Below are positions 54,565-64,000 of a stretch of 64,000 nucleotides of DNA, piece after piece. Where the stretch lies: NCBI GenBank assembly GCA_015657545.1, contig JADHZC010000011.1, positions 131,488 to 195,487 on the forward strand, written 5' to 3'. The notes under the pieces are model-generated. The model was not told the origin of the DNA. It did no database searches and saw nothing but the letters and a program-made list of their open reading frames with translations. The stretch comes from Rickettsia sp. (GTDB lineage: Bacteria > Pseudomonadota > Alphaproteobacteria > Rickettsiales > Rickettsiaceae). How positions within the stretch are numbered: the stretch's first letter is position 1; each line of letters begins with the position of its first letter. Position numbers and translations under genes: made by a program.

Positions 54565-57500
54565 TTATTGAACCAAATTTTCAATCAGAGAGTCTAATTT
54601 TTTATTCGCAAGTATTAACATTGAAATATTATATTCTTCATAAGTTTTCATTTTCATAATAAATTCATGGAAAATTGAATTATAAATCTTATCTTTTAAA
54701 TGATCTTTTGCTGTGTCAATAGAAGATCCTGAAAATTTCCATTTTTTCATTAAAATAGATAAGATATTTTTCTGTTTCATGTATAGATCATCTTTGATAG
54801 ACTGTATAGATAGTTTGTTCCAATAAGAATTATCTATTTGTGTACTACAAACCTCTCTTAGCCAATCTATGTAGAAATTTTCTCCTATAAAAAAATAAAG
54901 ATTCAATAACTCGTCTTGGTTTTCAAGCCCTGTCTCACATAAAGATATAATATCAAAAAATGATATTATAAACCTCAGGGAAGAAATTCTTTTGGCTAAA
55001 TTTTCATCTATGCAGCTTTTAGAAAAAAATTGTACATCATTCAAAAATTGTTCCTTGGATTTTCCAACGAGGAATTTTTCAAAATTCATTTGATTAGCAT
55101 TTTTATATATTTTAATCACGTGATTTACTGCAATAGGATATTCAGTATTTTTAAGAAACCATATAATACCTCTCACTATAATATTGATAACATTAGATAA
55201 AATTTCAATTTTAAGTTGAGAATTTTGCAAAGAATGACATTTTTGAACGATTTTATTCCATAAATTGTCTAAATCCATAATTTCTGAAATTATGATATAA
55301 GACTTTATAGTATCACATAATTTAGCTCCTGTTTTTTTGTATATATCTATTATTAATGGTCCTGTCACTCTGTTTACAATTTCATTAACTAGATTAGTAA
55401 TGATAATTTGATTTTTTAAAGGATGTTTTAGGATAAATTTTTTAAATTGTGTCCTCATAATATAAGGAAAATACTTCACTAGATGTTTTTCAAATATAGT
55501 GTCATCTATCAATAAATTATTTGAGAGATTTTGTAAAAAATATAATTTGCTATATGATAAGATCACAGCTAATTCTGGCCTTGTAAGCTTTTGTTTTAGT
55601 GAATTTAATTTAGTTAATTTTTTGTCATCTGGTAAAAATTCAAAACTTCTATCTAAAATATTTTTTTGTTCTAATAATCTTAATAATTGTTCAAACAATT
55701 CTGTTCTCATTAAATTTGAAGATTGCAATATATCAAGCGCTAAATTTTGATCATAATTGTCTTGTAAAACTATTTTTTCTAGTTCAGAAGACATATCAAT
55801 CAAAATTTGGTTTCTTTCTCCAAAAGTAATAAGATTATTTTGCACAGCCTGATTAAGAATGATTTTCAGATTTACTTCATGGTCAGAACAGCTAACGCCT
55901 GCAGAATTATCAATAAAATCTGTATTTATAAAGCCTCCAATAGAAGCAAATTCTATTCTTCCAAGTTGGGATATACCAAGATTTCCTCCTTCAGCTATTA
56001 CTTTTGCTCTGATTTGATTTGCATTACATCTCAAATGATCATTTTCCTTATCACCTATATCTTGATTGGATTCTGAAGAAGATTTGAAATAAGTTCCAAT
56101 TCCTCCATTCCATATCAAATCTACATCTAAAGTTAATATAAGACGTATTAATTTATCAGGAGTAATTTTAGATATGTTGATTTTTAGCAAATCTTGTATT
56201 TCTGGAGAAATAGATAATGATTTACTAGATCTATTAAAGACTCCTCCCCCACTAGAAATACAGCTATTATTATAATCTTTCCAAGAAGTTTTTTTGAGAA
56301 AAAACAATCTTTTCCTTTCAGAAAAACTCTTTTCTACATTTGGTTGCGGATCAATAAAAATTTCTTTATGATTAAAAGCCGCTATAAGTTGAATGTTTTT
56401 ATGTAATAACATACCATTGCCAAAGACATCTCCAGACATGTCTCCTATACCAACAACTCTCAAATTTGTATTTTTGTAATCAAAATTCATGTTTTTAAGA
56501 TGATGTTTTACAGAAACCCAAGCACCTTGAGCAGTTATAGCCATTTTTTTATGATCATAACCTAGAGAACCCCCAGAAGCAAAAGCATCATCTAGCCAAA
56601 AATTATATTCTTTGGCCACTTCATTAGCATAATCAGAAAAAGAGGAAGTACCTTTATCTGCTGCTACTACAAGATAACTATCATTTTTATCATATATTTT
56701 ACATTCCTTCGGATGAACAAAATTACTGTCTATAATATTGTCTGTAATGTCTAATAAACCTCTCAGAAAATTTTTATAAGATTCTATTGCCAATTCATTT
56801 CTTTTTTCCTGATCTTGTGTTTTAAGGTAAAAAACGCCTTTAGCTCCAGTAGGTACTATTACTGTATTTTTAGTTATTTGAGAACGCATCAATCCTAAAA
56901 CTTCTACTCTAAAATCTTCTTCTCTATCAGACCATCTAATTCCTCCTCTAGAAATAGCACCAGCTCTTAGATGCGATCCTTCGAATAAATTAGAAAAAAC
57001 AAAACATTCTTTATAAGGTACTGGTTTTTGTAAATTAGGTATTTTAGAGGAATCAAATTTGAAAGAAATATATTCCATTTTTTCTTGAATTTTTTTTTGA
57101 TAAAAATTTGTTCTAAGAATAGCGTTTATAATTTGGTAAATGCTGTTTAAAACAAGATCCTCATCAATGGATATTATTTTTTCTAGATAAGAAACTAGAA
57201 ATTTTTCTGTTTTATCAAAAATCTCTTGAGAAGAATTATTTTTAAATTTTAATTCAAAAAATTTTACTAAATATGTAGTAAATTCATTGTGATTTAGTAA
57301 TATTTGTCTAACAAAATCCTTACTATATGGGATTTTTGTCTGAGCAAAAAATGCAACCAAAGCATTTAGTAGAAAAATCTCCTTCCATCCTATATTACAA
57401 TAAGTGGTTAGTTTAGCCAAGATATTTGTAGGAAGAGACAAATCTAACATTTTAGTTAAATTTTGATCTATATTGTATTTTAATAAATCTCCATAATTAG

Positions 57501-59298
57501 TAATATTTAAGGATAAAATTTCAAATAAAAAAATGTAATTAGTCTCTTTAGAAAAGACATTGTTAATAACAAAATGTTGTTCGCTTTTTACTTCAAATCC
57601 TATGTTAGATATCAAGGGCATTAGCTCTGATAACGAAAAAAAATCTCTAGTATATATTTTTAAAATATATTTCCTTTCCTTTACATGAATGCAGTTAAAG
57701 ATTGTTTTATTGACTTGAGACAGATCATATAAAAATTTTAAATCTTTTATTGCCTCTTCAGGTGTAAATTTATATTTATAATCCTCCTCAAAAATAAGAT
57801 TAAAATCTTTATCAAATATTACATCTATATCAAAATTTGAGCTAATAGCTGTAGAAAGATTTTCATGCCAACTTACTGATAATCTTGTAAGATCTTCCTC
57901 TATTTGAGAAAGGTCGATGTTTTTTTGTAATTTTATCTTAGAGGTTGGAAATAAGATATAAAGTAATATGAAATTATCAAAAATTACATCCATGTTATTT
58001 ACTTGAATGGTCACACCAAAGATATTTTCTAGATATTTGATAATATTGTTGAAATTTTCACTAGTTAGGTAGGATTTTCTTAAAAAAATTATTATGTTAG
58101 TAAAAATATTAGCCCAGTCTTCATATATGAATATTTTCAGTTTTTTGTTTCTGATACTAGAAAGTAAGTGTAGTGCTATATGTTTTAGATTCTCAGTTGC
58201 TAAATTCATTAGAGCATCTCTTGGAATAGATTCAATAATATGGTTTACTTTTTTAGCATTATAGCCAGAAGGGGCGAAATTAAGATCATCATTCACCAAA
58301 GAGTTGTAATGGTTTAACATTGGTATTTCTGAGATTGAATGAAAATACATAGATCCTGTATAAAGACCTAATATTAAGTAACCAGATTTTTTTATATCTT
58401 TTGTTTTTAAATCTCTTATTAAAATATAATCTAAGAAACTATTCCTATGAATTTTAGATAATATGTTGATTTTTCCAAATAATGTTTCTTTAATAGCATT
58501 ATGTTGAAAAGATTTGATGATAATATCTTTTAATTCAGTTAAATTTTCATCTTCTACCATTCCTTTTACTATTATTTGTTCATCTATTGATAGTTCAGAA
58601 GAATAAGTAAATTTTATAGAAGCTAAAAATGTAAAATTATTGTTTAAAATCCATTTTAGAACATTATTAGTAAAATTATCAAAATAGTTAAGATCTAAAA
58701 TTTTTTGTACTGAATTTGATAATATATTCCACAAACTTAGAGTGGTTTTAGATAAATGAATTATATTATGTATTTCTGATTTTAAAGAGGTAATTTCTTT
58801 TTGAGAAAAAGATCCTTCAAATCTTAAAAAAATCAGATGTTCTTTGTTTATTGTTGATTTATTTAAATCATTTTCGTTATTTTCTAAACACACATCTTTT
58901 AGATGTAATTTTGAATCTCTAATTGAGTATATAACTGGATGTAAAAAAAGAGAATTATTTAGATTGAATCTTGCCATTAAATTATGTAAAGAATCAACAA
59001 GAAAAGGAGTATATTCACATAATATGAAAATGTCTAAAAGATTTTCTCCGGCAGAAAAAAAATCTTCTATCTTTTCATATCCATCTTTTTTCTTAGCAAA
59101 CTCATATAAAGGTTCAAAAATTTTAGAGAAGGTTTGAAAATTAATATCAGTTTGATAATCTATTGGAATGTATTGAATAACTCTAGTAACAAATTTTTGA
59201 TATAATTTATTATTTTCATATTTAGGGTTTAGGAATATTGTTTTTTCCAAATCTAAGTTAACAACTTTAAATTGTGAAAGATAATTTTTGTTAGACAT
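54565..59298 (-). CDS. gdhB: NAD-specific glutamate dehydrogenase, large (about 180 kDa) class
   Basis: The 1577-residue enzyme converts glutamate to 2-oxoglutarate with NAD. The N-terminal half carries regulatory ACT-like regions. The catalytic part from about residue 770 has AISRGGIRWSDREEDFRVEV, the Lys-containing IVPTGAKGVFYLK, and NAD-binding VVGIGDMSGDVFGNGMLL. ASGGSLGYDHKKMAITAQGA and WNGGIGTYFKSSSES are diagnostic of this class. It is typical of Rickettsiales, where glutamate is a main carbon source. Length is normal and no disruption is seen. The symbol is by analogy and naming varies. Confidence 0.95.
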   Translation of the reverse strand: MSNKNYLSQFKVVNLDLEKTIFLNPKYENNKLYQKFVTRVIQYIPIDYQTDINFQTFSKIFEPLYEFAKKKDGYEKIEDFFSAGENLLDIFILCEYTPFLVDSLHNLMARFNLNNSLFLHPVIYSIRDSKLHLKDVCLENNENDLNKSTINKEHLIFLRFEGSFSQKEITSLKSEIHNIIHLSKTTLSLWNILSNSVQKILDLNYFDNFTNNVLKWILNNNFTFLASIKFTYSSELSIDEQIIVKGMVEDENLTELKDIIIKSFQHNAIKETLFGKINILSKIHRNSFLDYILIRDLKTKDIKKSGYLILGLYTGSMYFHSISEIPMLNHYNSLVNDDLNFAPSGYNAKKVNHIIESIPRDALMNLATENLKHIALHLLSSIRNKKLKIFIYEDWANIFTNIIIFLRKSYLTSENFNNIIKYLENIFGVTIQVNNMDVIFDNFILLYILFPTSKIKLQKNIDLSQIEEDLTRLSVSWHENLSTAISSNFDIDVIFDKDFNLIFEEDYKYKFTPEEAIKDLKFLYDLSQVNKTIFNCIHVKERKYILKIYTRDFFSLSELMPLISNIGFEVKSEQHFVINNVFSKETNYIFLFEILSLNITNYGDLLKYNIDQNLTKMLDLSLPTNILAKLTTYCNIGWKEIFLLNALVAFFAQTKIPYSKDFVRQILLNHNEFTTYLVKFFELKFKNNSSQEIFDKTEKFLVSYLEKIISIDEDLVLNSIYQIINAILRTNFYQKKIQEKMEYISFKFDSSKIPNLQKPVPYKECFVFSNLFEGSHLRAGAISRGGIRWSDREEDFRVEVLGLMRSQITKNTVIVPTGAKGVFYLKTQDQEKRNELAIESYKNFLRGLLDITDNIIDSNFVHPKECKIYDKNDSYLVVAADKGTSSFSDYANEVAKEYNFWLDDAFASGGSLGYDHKKMAITAQGAWVSVKHHLKNMNFDYKNTNLRVVGIGDMSGDVFGNGMLLHKNIQLIAAFNHKEIFIDPQPNVEKSFSERKRLFFLKKTSWKDYNNSCISSGGGVFNRSSKSLSISPEIQDLLKINISKITPDKLIRLILTLDVDLIWNGGIGTYFKSSSESNQDIGDKENDHLRCNANQIRAKVIAEGGNLGISQLGRIEFASIGGFINTDFIDNSAGVSCSDHEVNLKIILNQAVQNNLITFGERNQILIDMSSELEKIVLQDNYDQNLALDILQSSNLMRTELFEQLLRLLEQKNILDRSFEFLPDDKKLTKLNSLKQKLTRPELAVILSYSKLYFLQNLSNNLLIDDTIFEKHLVKYFPYIMRTQFKKFILKHPLKNQIIITNLVNEIVNRVTGPLIIDIYKKTGAKLCDTIKSYIIISEIMDLDNLWNKIVQKCHSLQNSQLKIEILSNVINIIVRGIIWFLKNTEYPIAVNHVIKIYKNANQMNFEKFLVGKSKEQFLNDVQFFSKSCIDENLAKRISSLRFIISFFDIISLCETGLENQDELLNLYFFIGENFYIDWLREVCSTQIDNSYWNKLSIQSIKDDLYMKQKNILSILMKKWKFSGSSIDTAKDHLKDKIYNSIFHEFIMKMKTYEEYNISMLILANKKLDSLIENLVQ

Positions 59299-59365
59299 TA
59301 TATTTAGGAGTTGTAATTTAATTTTTAATATATTTCACTGATGTAGATTAGTGTGATAAAAATTT

Positions 59366-59401
59366 TCTTATTTGTAATAGCATTCTTATTTATAATAGCA
59401 T
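59366..59401. repeat. 18-bp tandem duplication
   Basis: The 18-mer tcttatttgtaatagcat is followed directly by a second copy differing at one base, in the gap between gdh and mnmE. Confidence 0.65.
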
Positions 59402-59493
59402 TTTTCTTTCTAATAAATAAAATTTTTTAAATCAATGAAAGTTATAATATAATATATTATTACAAAAAAGATAAAAATTTCAAAAGATTTTAT

Positions 59494-60867
59494 ATGAGTA
59501 AAAATTTTGTAAAAGATACAATTTTTGCTAAAAGTTCTGGTTTTGGCAAATCTGGTATAGCTGTTTTTAGAATATCTGGTATTAAGGCTATGTCTATATT
59601 AGAAATGCTTACTAAAAATACTAAAGTAAAGGATATTTCTCCTAGAGAAACAGTTTTATGTAATTTATATGATCCCGTAGAAAATTTTATTATAGATAAA
59701 GCCATAGTAATTTTTTTTAAAAATCCTAAAAGCTATACAGGGGAAGATATGTTAGAGATACATGCTCATGGTAGTATAGCAATAGAAAAGATGATTTTTG
59801 AAATATTAAATAAGATTCCAGATGTTAGGATAGCTGAAGCAGGAGAATTTACTAAAAGGGCTTTTATCAATAACAAATTGGATTTACTAAAAGTAGAAGC
59901 AATATCAGATTTAATAGAATCTGAGACAAAGGAACAACATAAACAAGCTATAAAACAAGCTACAGGAAATTTATCAGAATTATATAGAGGTTGGAGAAAT
60001 ATTTTAATGCAAATAATATTTCAGATAGAAGCCATTTTAGATTTTCCTGATGAAGAAATACCACCAAATATAAAAAATGGTATTTTTGATAGTATAAAGC
60101 AGTTGAGACATAAAATGGAAAAACATTTAGTCACAGCTAATCAAGGAGAAATATTAAGAACAGGAGTCAAATTATGTATTATTGGTCCCCCTAATGCCGG
60201 TAAATCTAGTTTAATGAATTTTCTTTTAAGTAGAGATGTAGCTATTACATCAGATATTGCAGGCACCACAAGAGACATTATAGAGGCTCATTTAGATATC
60301 AATGGATTTCCTATAATTCTTTATGATACAGCAGGAATACATTCTAATCCTAAAGATGTTATAGAAAAAAAGGGCATTCAAAAAGCTCTAGAGTTGATTT
60401 CAGATGTCCATATTAAAATTTTATTAATAGAATATGGAGATATTGATAATATTAGGTATTTTAAAAAAATTATAAATAACTCTGATTATATTTTAGCTAT
60501 TAGTAAAAATGACTTGTTTAAAGAAGAGAACAAAATTTTTGAGCAAGAAATTCTTAATTATAGTCAAAAATTTTTAAAAATTTCCATTAAAGAAAAAAAC
60601 ACTATAAGTAGATTAATTGATACTATAGGAGAAAAAGCTGCTATTATTATTAATAATAATTCTGAACCTAAAATTTCTAGAGCCAGACATAAACTAGAGA
60701 TTGAAAAATCACTATTGTCTGTTATTAAAATTTCTCATCAAGATGATTTGGTGCTAATATCAGAAAAAATTAGGATTGCAAAAAATCATTTAAGTGGCAT
60801 AATAGGAGATATTACAACCGAGGATATATTAGAAAAAATTTTCTATAATTTTTGTATAGGAAAATAG
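59494..60867 (+). CDS. mnmE: tRNA modification GTPase MnmE
   Basis: This 457-residue GTPase is the partner of MnmG. The N-terminal folate-binding domain includes GFGKSGIAVFRISG and GEFTKRAFINNKLDL. The G domain has IIGPPNAGKSSLMNFLL, DIAGTTRDIIEAHLD and LYDTAGIH. SKND is the G4 motif. The C-terminus ends FCIGK, the catalytic C-x-G-K. All parts are present. It is followed 20 bases later by spoT/relA. Confidence 0.96.
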   Translation: MSKNFVKDTIFAKSSGFGKSGIAVFRISGIKAMSILEMLTKNTKVKDISPRETVLCNLYDPVENFIIDKAIVIFFKNPKSYTGEDMLEIHAHGSIAIEKMIFEILNKIPDVRIAEAGEFTKRAFINNKLDLLKVEAISDLIESETKEQHKQAIKQATGNLSELYRGWRNILMQIIFQIEAILDFPDEEIPPNIKNGIFDSIKQLRHKMEKHLVTANQGEILRTGVKLCIIGPPNAGKSSLMNFLLSRDVAITSDIAGTTRDIIEAHLDINGFPIILYDTAGIHSNPKDVIEKKGIQKALELISDVHIKILLIEYGDIDNIRYFKKIINNSDYILAISKNDLFKEENKIFEQEILNYSQKFLKISIKEKNTISRLIDTIGEKAAIIINNNSEPKISRARHKLEIEKSLLSVIKISHQDDLVLISEKIRIAKNHLSGIIGDITTEDILEKIFYNFCIGK

Positions 60868-60887
60868 TTAATAAAATTTAATAAATT

Positions 60888-62990
60888 ATGTATCAAATAA
60901 AATACAAAGATATTTTAGAAAAATTTGAATCTTTTGGCGTAAAAATTAATCGTGAATTGGTTGATAGAGCTTTAGATATGTCTATTAAAGCTCATCATAA
61001 TCAGATTAGGGCTTCTAAAATGCCCTATTATTTTCATCCTATAGAAGTGGCTGAGATTGTATCTTATATGAGGCTTGATACCAAAACAATTATAGCTGCG
61101 ATTTTACATGATACTGTTGAGGACACAGATGTTTCCCTGTTAGAAATAGAATCTTTTTTTGGAATAGAAGTTGCAAATTTAGTAGATGGAGTTACAAAAT
61201 TAACAAAAATAAAATTTGTGCCAGAAAATGTTAAGCAGGCAGAAAATTTTAGAAAATTACTTTTATCAATGAGTAACGATATTAGAATATTATTAATTAA
61301 ATTGGCTGATAAATTGCATAATATGCGTACTATAGATTTTATTCAGTCTATGAGCAAAAAGAATAAAAAAGCTATAGAAACGATGGAAATATATGCTCCT
61401 TTAGCAGAAAGGCTTGGTATGCAGAAAATCAAAAATGAGTTACAAGATATATGTTTTAAGATATTATCTCCAACGGAAAGGCAAACTATACAATCTAAGA
61501 TATTGCTCTTTTCAAAAAATAACAATTCTCTTATAAAAGATACGTTATCTGAATTAAGGTCATTATTACAGGAAGATTTAAAAGATGTACAGATATTTGG
61601 TAGAACAAAAACTCCTTATTCTATATGGAAAAAAATGCATACAAAAAAAATCCAATTAGAGCAGCTATCTGATATATTAGCATTCAGAATTATAGTTAAT
61701 TCTTCAATAGATTGTTATCACGCATTAGGTAAAATACATCAAAAATATACTATGATTTATAATCAATTTCACGATTTTATTAGTAATCCTAAAGAAAATG
61801 GTTATAAATCTCTACATACAGTTGTAATAGGACCTTTTGCGCATAAGATTGAAATCCAAATACGAGATAAACAAATGAATGATTTAGCAGAAACAGGAAT
61901 AGCGGCGCATTGGATTTATAAACAAAATCAATCTGTAGGAAACAATCTTAAGCAAAAATATTCTTGGTTACAGGAATTGTTAAGAATATTAAAACAAAAT
62001 AGAAATCCTATTGAATTTTTTCAAAACACAAAATTATCAATGTACTATGACAAAATTTTTTGTTTTACTCCTAAGGGAAAGATAATATCTTTACCTAAAA
62101 AATCTACAGTAGTAGATTTTGCTTATATGGTACATACTGATATAGGAAATAGTTGTATAGGTTCTAAAGTTAATGGTGAAAATGTACCTTTAAGAACTAT
62201 CTTAAAAACAGCAGATACTGTAGAAATAATAACGTCTCCGCATCATTATATCTCAACATCATGTTTAGATTTTGTTGTAACTGGTAATGCTAGAAGTGCA
62301 ATAAAAAATGTTTATCGTATACAAGAAAGAGAAAGAACAGTTTCTATAGGTAAAGGAATGCTTATAAGTAAATTGCACAGTTTAAAATCTTCAAATATTT
62401 CTTTGTTATTGAAGATTATAGAAAAAAATTATGATAAAAAAATGGAAAATATGTATTACCTTATAGGTACAAAAAATCTTTCTATTCAATATGTTATATC
62501 TAACTATCTTTTTAATACGTTAAATTCAATTTTTCCATTTTATGTACAAAGTAAAAAAAACGATTTTCAAACAGATCGTTTTGTAATGAGTTTTGATCTA
62601 CAGATTAAATGCTGTAAGATTGATAAAAATACTCGATCAGTGCTTGCTATCTTTAATCAAAAAACAGAAATTGAGTATCATAATATTTATTGTTCTAAAA
62701 TCAAGGATCTTTTTTATATATCTTCCTATAAAATATTAGAAAATCAATCCAAGATTATGTCGTATTTAGTAAAAATCCTAGCTACTTGGGTAGGTGATAA
62801 ACCAAATTTGGATTTTATAGAAAATATTGCAAGAAATGAAAAATGCTATATCCTAAATATAGGGTTGAGAGATATTACAATAGATAATTTTATGACTATG
62901 GAAATAGTTGCCAATTCTAATTTTAAGGATAATTTATTAAATTTTATAGCTCAAATTTTTAAACATAGTAAAAAAAGCTTTATTTTATAA
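60888..62990 (+). CDS. spoT: Bifunctional (p)ppGpp synthetase/hydrolase (RelA/SpoT family)
   Basis: The 700-residue protein has an intact HD hydrolase: the metal ligands fall in YYFHPIEVAEIV and in AAILHDTVEDTD. The synthetase domain is also intact, with GRTKTPYSIWKKM, LSDILAFRIIV, and NPKENGYKSLHTVVIGP then EIQIRDKQMNDLAETGIAAH. A TGS domain follows (IFCFTPKGKIISLPKKSTVV). The end holds an ACT-like region. Many Rickettsiales carry only fragments of this gene, so a full-length copy implies a working stringent response. Confidence 0.94.
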   Translation: MYQIKYKDILEKFESFGVKINRELVDRALDMSIKAHHNQIRASKMPYYFHPIEVAEIVSYMRLDTKTIIAAILHDTVEDTDVSLLEIESFFGIEVANLVDGVTKLTKIKFVPENVKQAENFRKLLLSMSNDIRILLIKLADKLHNMRTIDFIQSMSKKNKKAIETMEIYAPLAERLGMQKIKNELQDICFKILSPTERQTIQSKILLFSKNNNSLIKDTLSELRSLLQEDLKDVQIFGRTKTPYSIWKKMHTKKIQLEQLSDILAFRIIVNSSIDCYHALGKIHQKYTMIYNQFHDFISNPKENGYKSLHTVVIGPFAHKIEIQIRDKQMNDLAETGIAAHWIYKQNQSVGNNLKQKYSWLQELLRILKQNRNPIEFFQNTKLSMYYDKIFCFTPKGKIISLPKKSTVVDFAYMVHTDIGNSCIGSKVNGENVPLRTILKTADTVEIITSPHHYISTSCLDFVVTGNARSAIKNVYRIQERERTVSIGKGMLISKLHSLKSSNISLLLKIIEKNYDKKMENMYYLIGTKNLSIQYVISNYLFNTLNSIFPFYVQSKKNDFQTDRFVMSFDLQIKCCKIDKNTRSVLAIFNQKTEIEYHNIYCSKIKDLFYISSYKILENQSKIMSYLVKILATWVGDKPNLDFIENIARNEKCYILNIGLRDITIDNFMTMEIVANSNFKDNLLNFIAQIFKHSKKSFIL

Positions 62991-62991
62991 A

Positions 62992-63363
62992 ATGATAATA
63001 GGGGCTGGAATTGACCTAGTACAAATTACTAGAATAGAAAAAATTTTACAAAAATATCCTAAAAATTTTCCAAAAAAAATACTTGGGAATCAGGAATTAA
63101 AAATTTATCAAAAAATTATTGAAAAGAACAAATCTAATTATCTTGCTAAAAGATTTTCTGCTAAAGAATCTTTAATCAAAGCAGTTTCTGCTCTAGATAT
63201 TGATGTAGGTTTTATAGAGGTGAATTTACTTAACACATTGCAAGGAAAGCCTTTTTTTGTGTTTAATAAAAATTCAATCTTAAATCAGTACAAAGTTGAC
63301 ATTTCATTATCTGACGATTATCCTTGCGCTGTATCATTTGTGATAATAAGTTCTTTAAATTAA
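62992..63363 (+). CDS. acpS: Holo-[acyl-carrier-protein] synthase
   Basis: This 123-residue enzyme attaches phosphopantetheine to acyl carrier protein. The metal-binding Asp is in IIGAGIDLVQITRIEK, and the conserved Glu is in LAKRFSAKESLIKAVS. GKPFFVF and VDISLSDDYPCAVSFVII (HSLSD-type) are typical; the usual His before SLSD is replaced by the I-S of DISLSD. It starts one base after the spoT stop. Confidence 0.92.
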   Translation: MIIGAGIDLVQITRIEKILQKYPKNFPKKILGNQELKIYQKIIEKNKSNYLAKRFSAKESLIKAVSALDIDVGFIEVNLLNTLQGKPFFVFNKNSILNQYKVDISLSDDYPCAVSFVIISSLN

Positions 63364-63384
63364 AAGCTCTAAAAAAATATCAAT

Positions 63385-64000
63385 ATGTTGCTGATGGAAA
63401 AAATTATGCCTAAAAAATTAGGCGTGTTTCATATAGTTGGCATAGGAGGTATTGGAATGAGTGCAATAGCAAAAATCATGCTAAATATGGGCTATAATGT
63501 ACAAGGATCAAATTTAGATGCTAATTTCAATACTAAAAGTTTACAAAAGCTTGGTATAAATGTTTTTATAGGGCATAGTGAAAATAATGTACAAAATATT
63601 AATTGCCTGATCATCTCATCTATAATATTATCAGATAATGTGGAAGTAAGATATGCAAAAAAAAATCAGATTCCTGTATTGAAAAAAGGCGATATATTAT
63701 CTCATCTTACAAAAGGAAAAGATGTGATATCAATATCTGGATCACATGGTAAAACCACTACATCTGCTCTATTAACTTATATCTTGAAGCAAGCAGATCT
63801 AAGTCATATTTCTCTCGTAGGAGGTATTATGAATGGTGAGCAAACTAATGTGAATATGTTAGGGCAAGGAAAGCATTTTATACTTGAGTCAGATGAGTCA
63901 GATGGCACGTTTAATATGGTAAGGAATCATTCTGTAGTAGTTACTAATATAGATAGAGAACATTTAGAATATTTTCATTCTTATCAGGACTTATTGAATG
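63385..64000 (+). CDS. murC: UDP-N-acetylmuramate-L-alanine ligase (3' end outside window)
   Basis: The first about 205 codons of MurC are visible and the frame is open to the window edge. It has FHIVGIGGIGMSAIAKIML with the UDP-binding Gly-rich loop, and the ATP-binding SISGSHGKTTTSALLTYIL. LESDESDGTFNM is the conserved Glu/Asp region. Three in-frame ATGs (63385, 63394, 63406) could start it. MurC adds L-alanine to UDP-MurNAc, so this bacterium keeps peptidoglycan precursor synthesis. Confidence 0.94.
   Translation, partial: MLLMEKIMPKKLGVFHIVGIGGIGMSAIAKIMLNMGYNVQGSNLDANFNTKSLQKLGINVFIGHSENNVQNINCLIISSIILSDNVEVRYAKKNQIPVLKKGDILSHLTKGKDVISISGSHGKTTTSALLTYILKQADLSHISLVGGIMNGEQTNVNMLGQGKHFILESDESDGTFNMVRNHSVVVTNIDREHLEYFHSYQDLLN

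Noticed and set aside
1-64000. tRNA, rRNA, CRISPR or prophage genes
   Set aside because: I looked for T-arm-like motifs, regularly spaced repeats, integrases and phage structural genes in all gaps and saw none; weak RNA genes could still be missed without a covariance search.

Overview
The window is very AT-rich, densely coding bacterial DNA that reads as a chromosome segment of an intracellular alphaproteobacterium, most likely a Rickettsiales endosymbiont. Three things point there: a 1577-residue NAD-specific glutamate dehydrogenase; a sodium-solute-symporter protein fused to a histidine kinase; and alphaproteobacterial gene orders such as mnmG-rsmG-parA-parB, nuoABCDE, a tetratricopeptide-like protein next to bamB, and rpoH beside a DUF2155 protein. 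A fliF-fliG-fliH-fliN cluster suggests one of the flagellar-gene-bearing lineages (Midichloriaceae-like or ciliate-associated Rickettsiales). That placement is inference. I saw no rRNA, tRNA, CRISPR array or intact insertion sequence.

Layout. 1-3.8 kb: the 3' part of a low-complexity protein, a 1.1 kb decayed gap, and an outer-membrane barrel protein. 4.1-6.4 kb (minus): ychF, pth, rplY. 6.7-19.8 kb (plus): an AEC transporter, trxB, rpmB, rpmE, fmt, a DciA-like gene, mreD, mrdA, a TPR-like gene, bamB, exoD, gltX, holB, recG. 19.9-29.9 kb is the accessory part: two large unrecognised helical proteins flank the symporter-kinase hybrid and a broken TnpB gene. 30-36 kb: erpA/iscA-like, folD, ndk and the mnmG-rsmG-parA-parB block with two parS sites. 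36-40.3 kb: a decayed parB/nuoA duplication, nuoABCDE and atpC. 40.4-45 kb: flagellar MS-ring/C-ring genes and a secreted coiled-coil protein. 45.6-59.3 kb (minus): rpsR, rpsF, lipA, recF, a radA gene broken at its 3' end beside its own decayed duplicate, surf1, comM, a DUF2155 gene, rpoH and gdh. 59.5-64 kb (plus): mnmE, spoT/relA, acpS and the start of murC.

How it fits together. Most genes are housekeeping: translation, envelope growth (mreD, mrdA, bamB, murC), respiration (complex I, ATP synthase epsilon, SURF1), replication and partition (holB, recF, parABS), and stress control (rpoH, spoT). The unusual content is structural. There are two independent large tandem duplications with one decayed copy each, several exact short tandem duplications, and perfect palindromes in three of the four gaps between divergent genes. 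The symporter-kinase hybrid has lysine where its phospho-accepting histidine should be.
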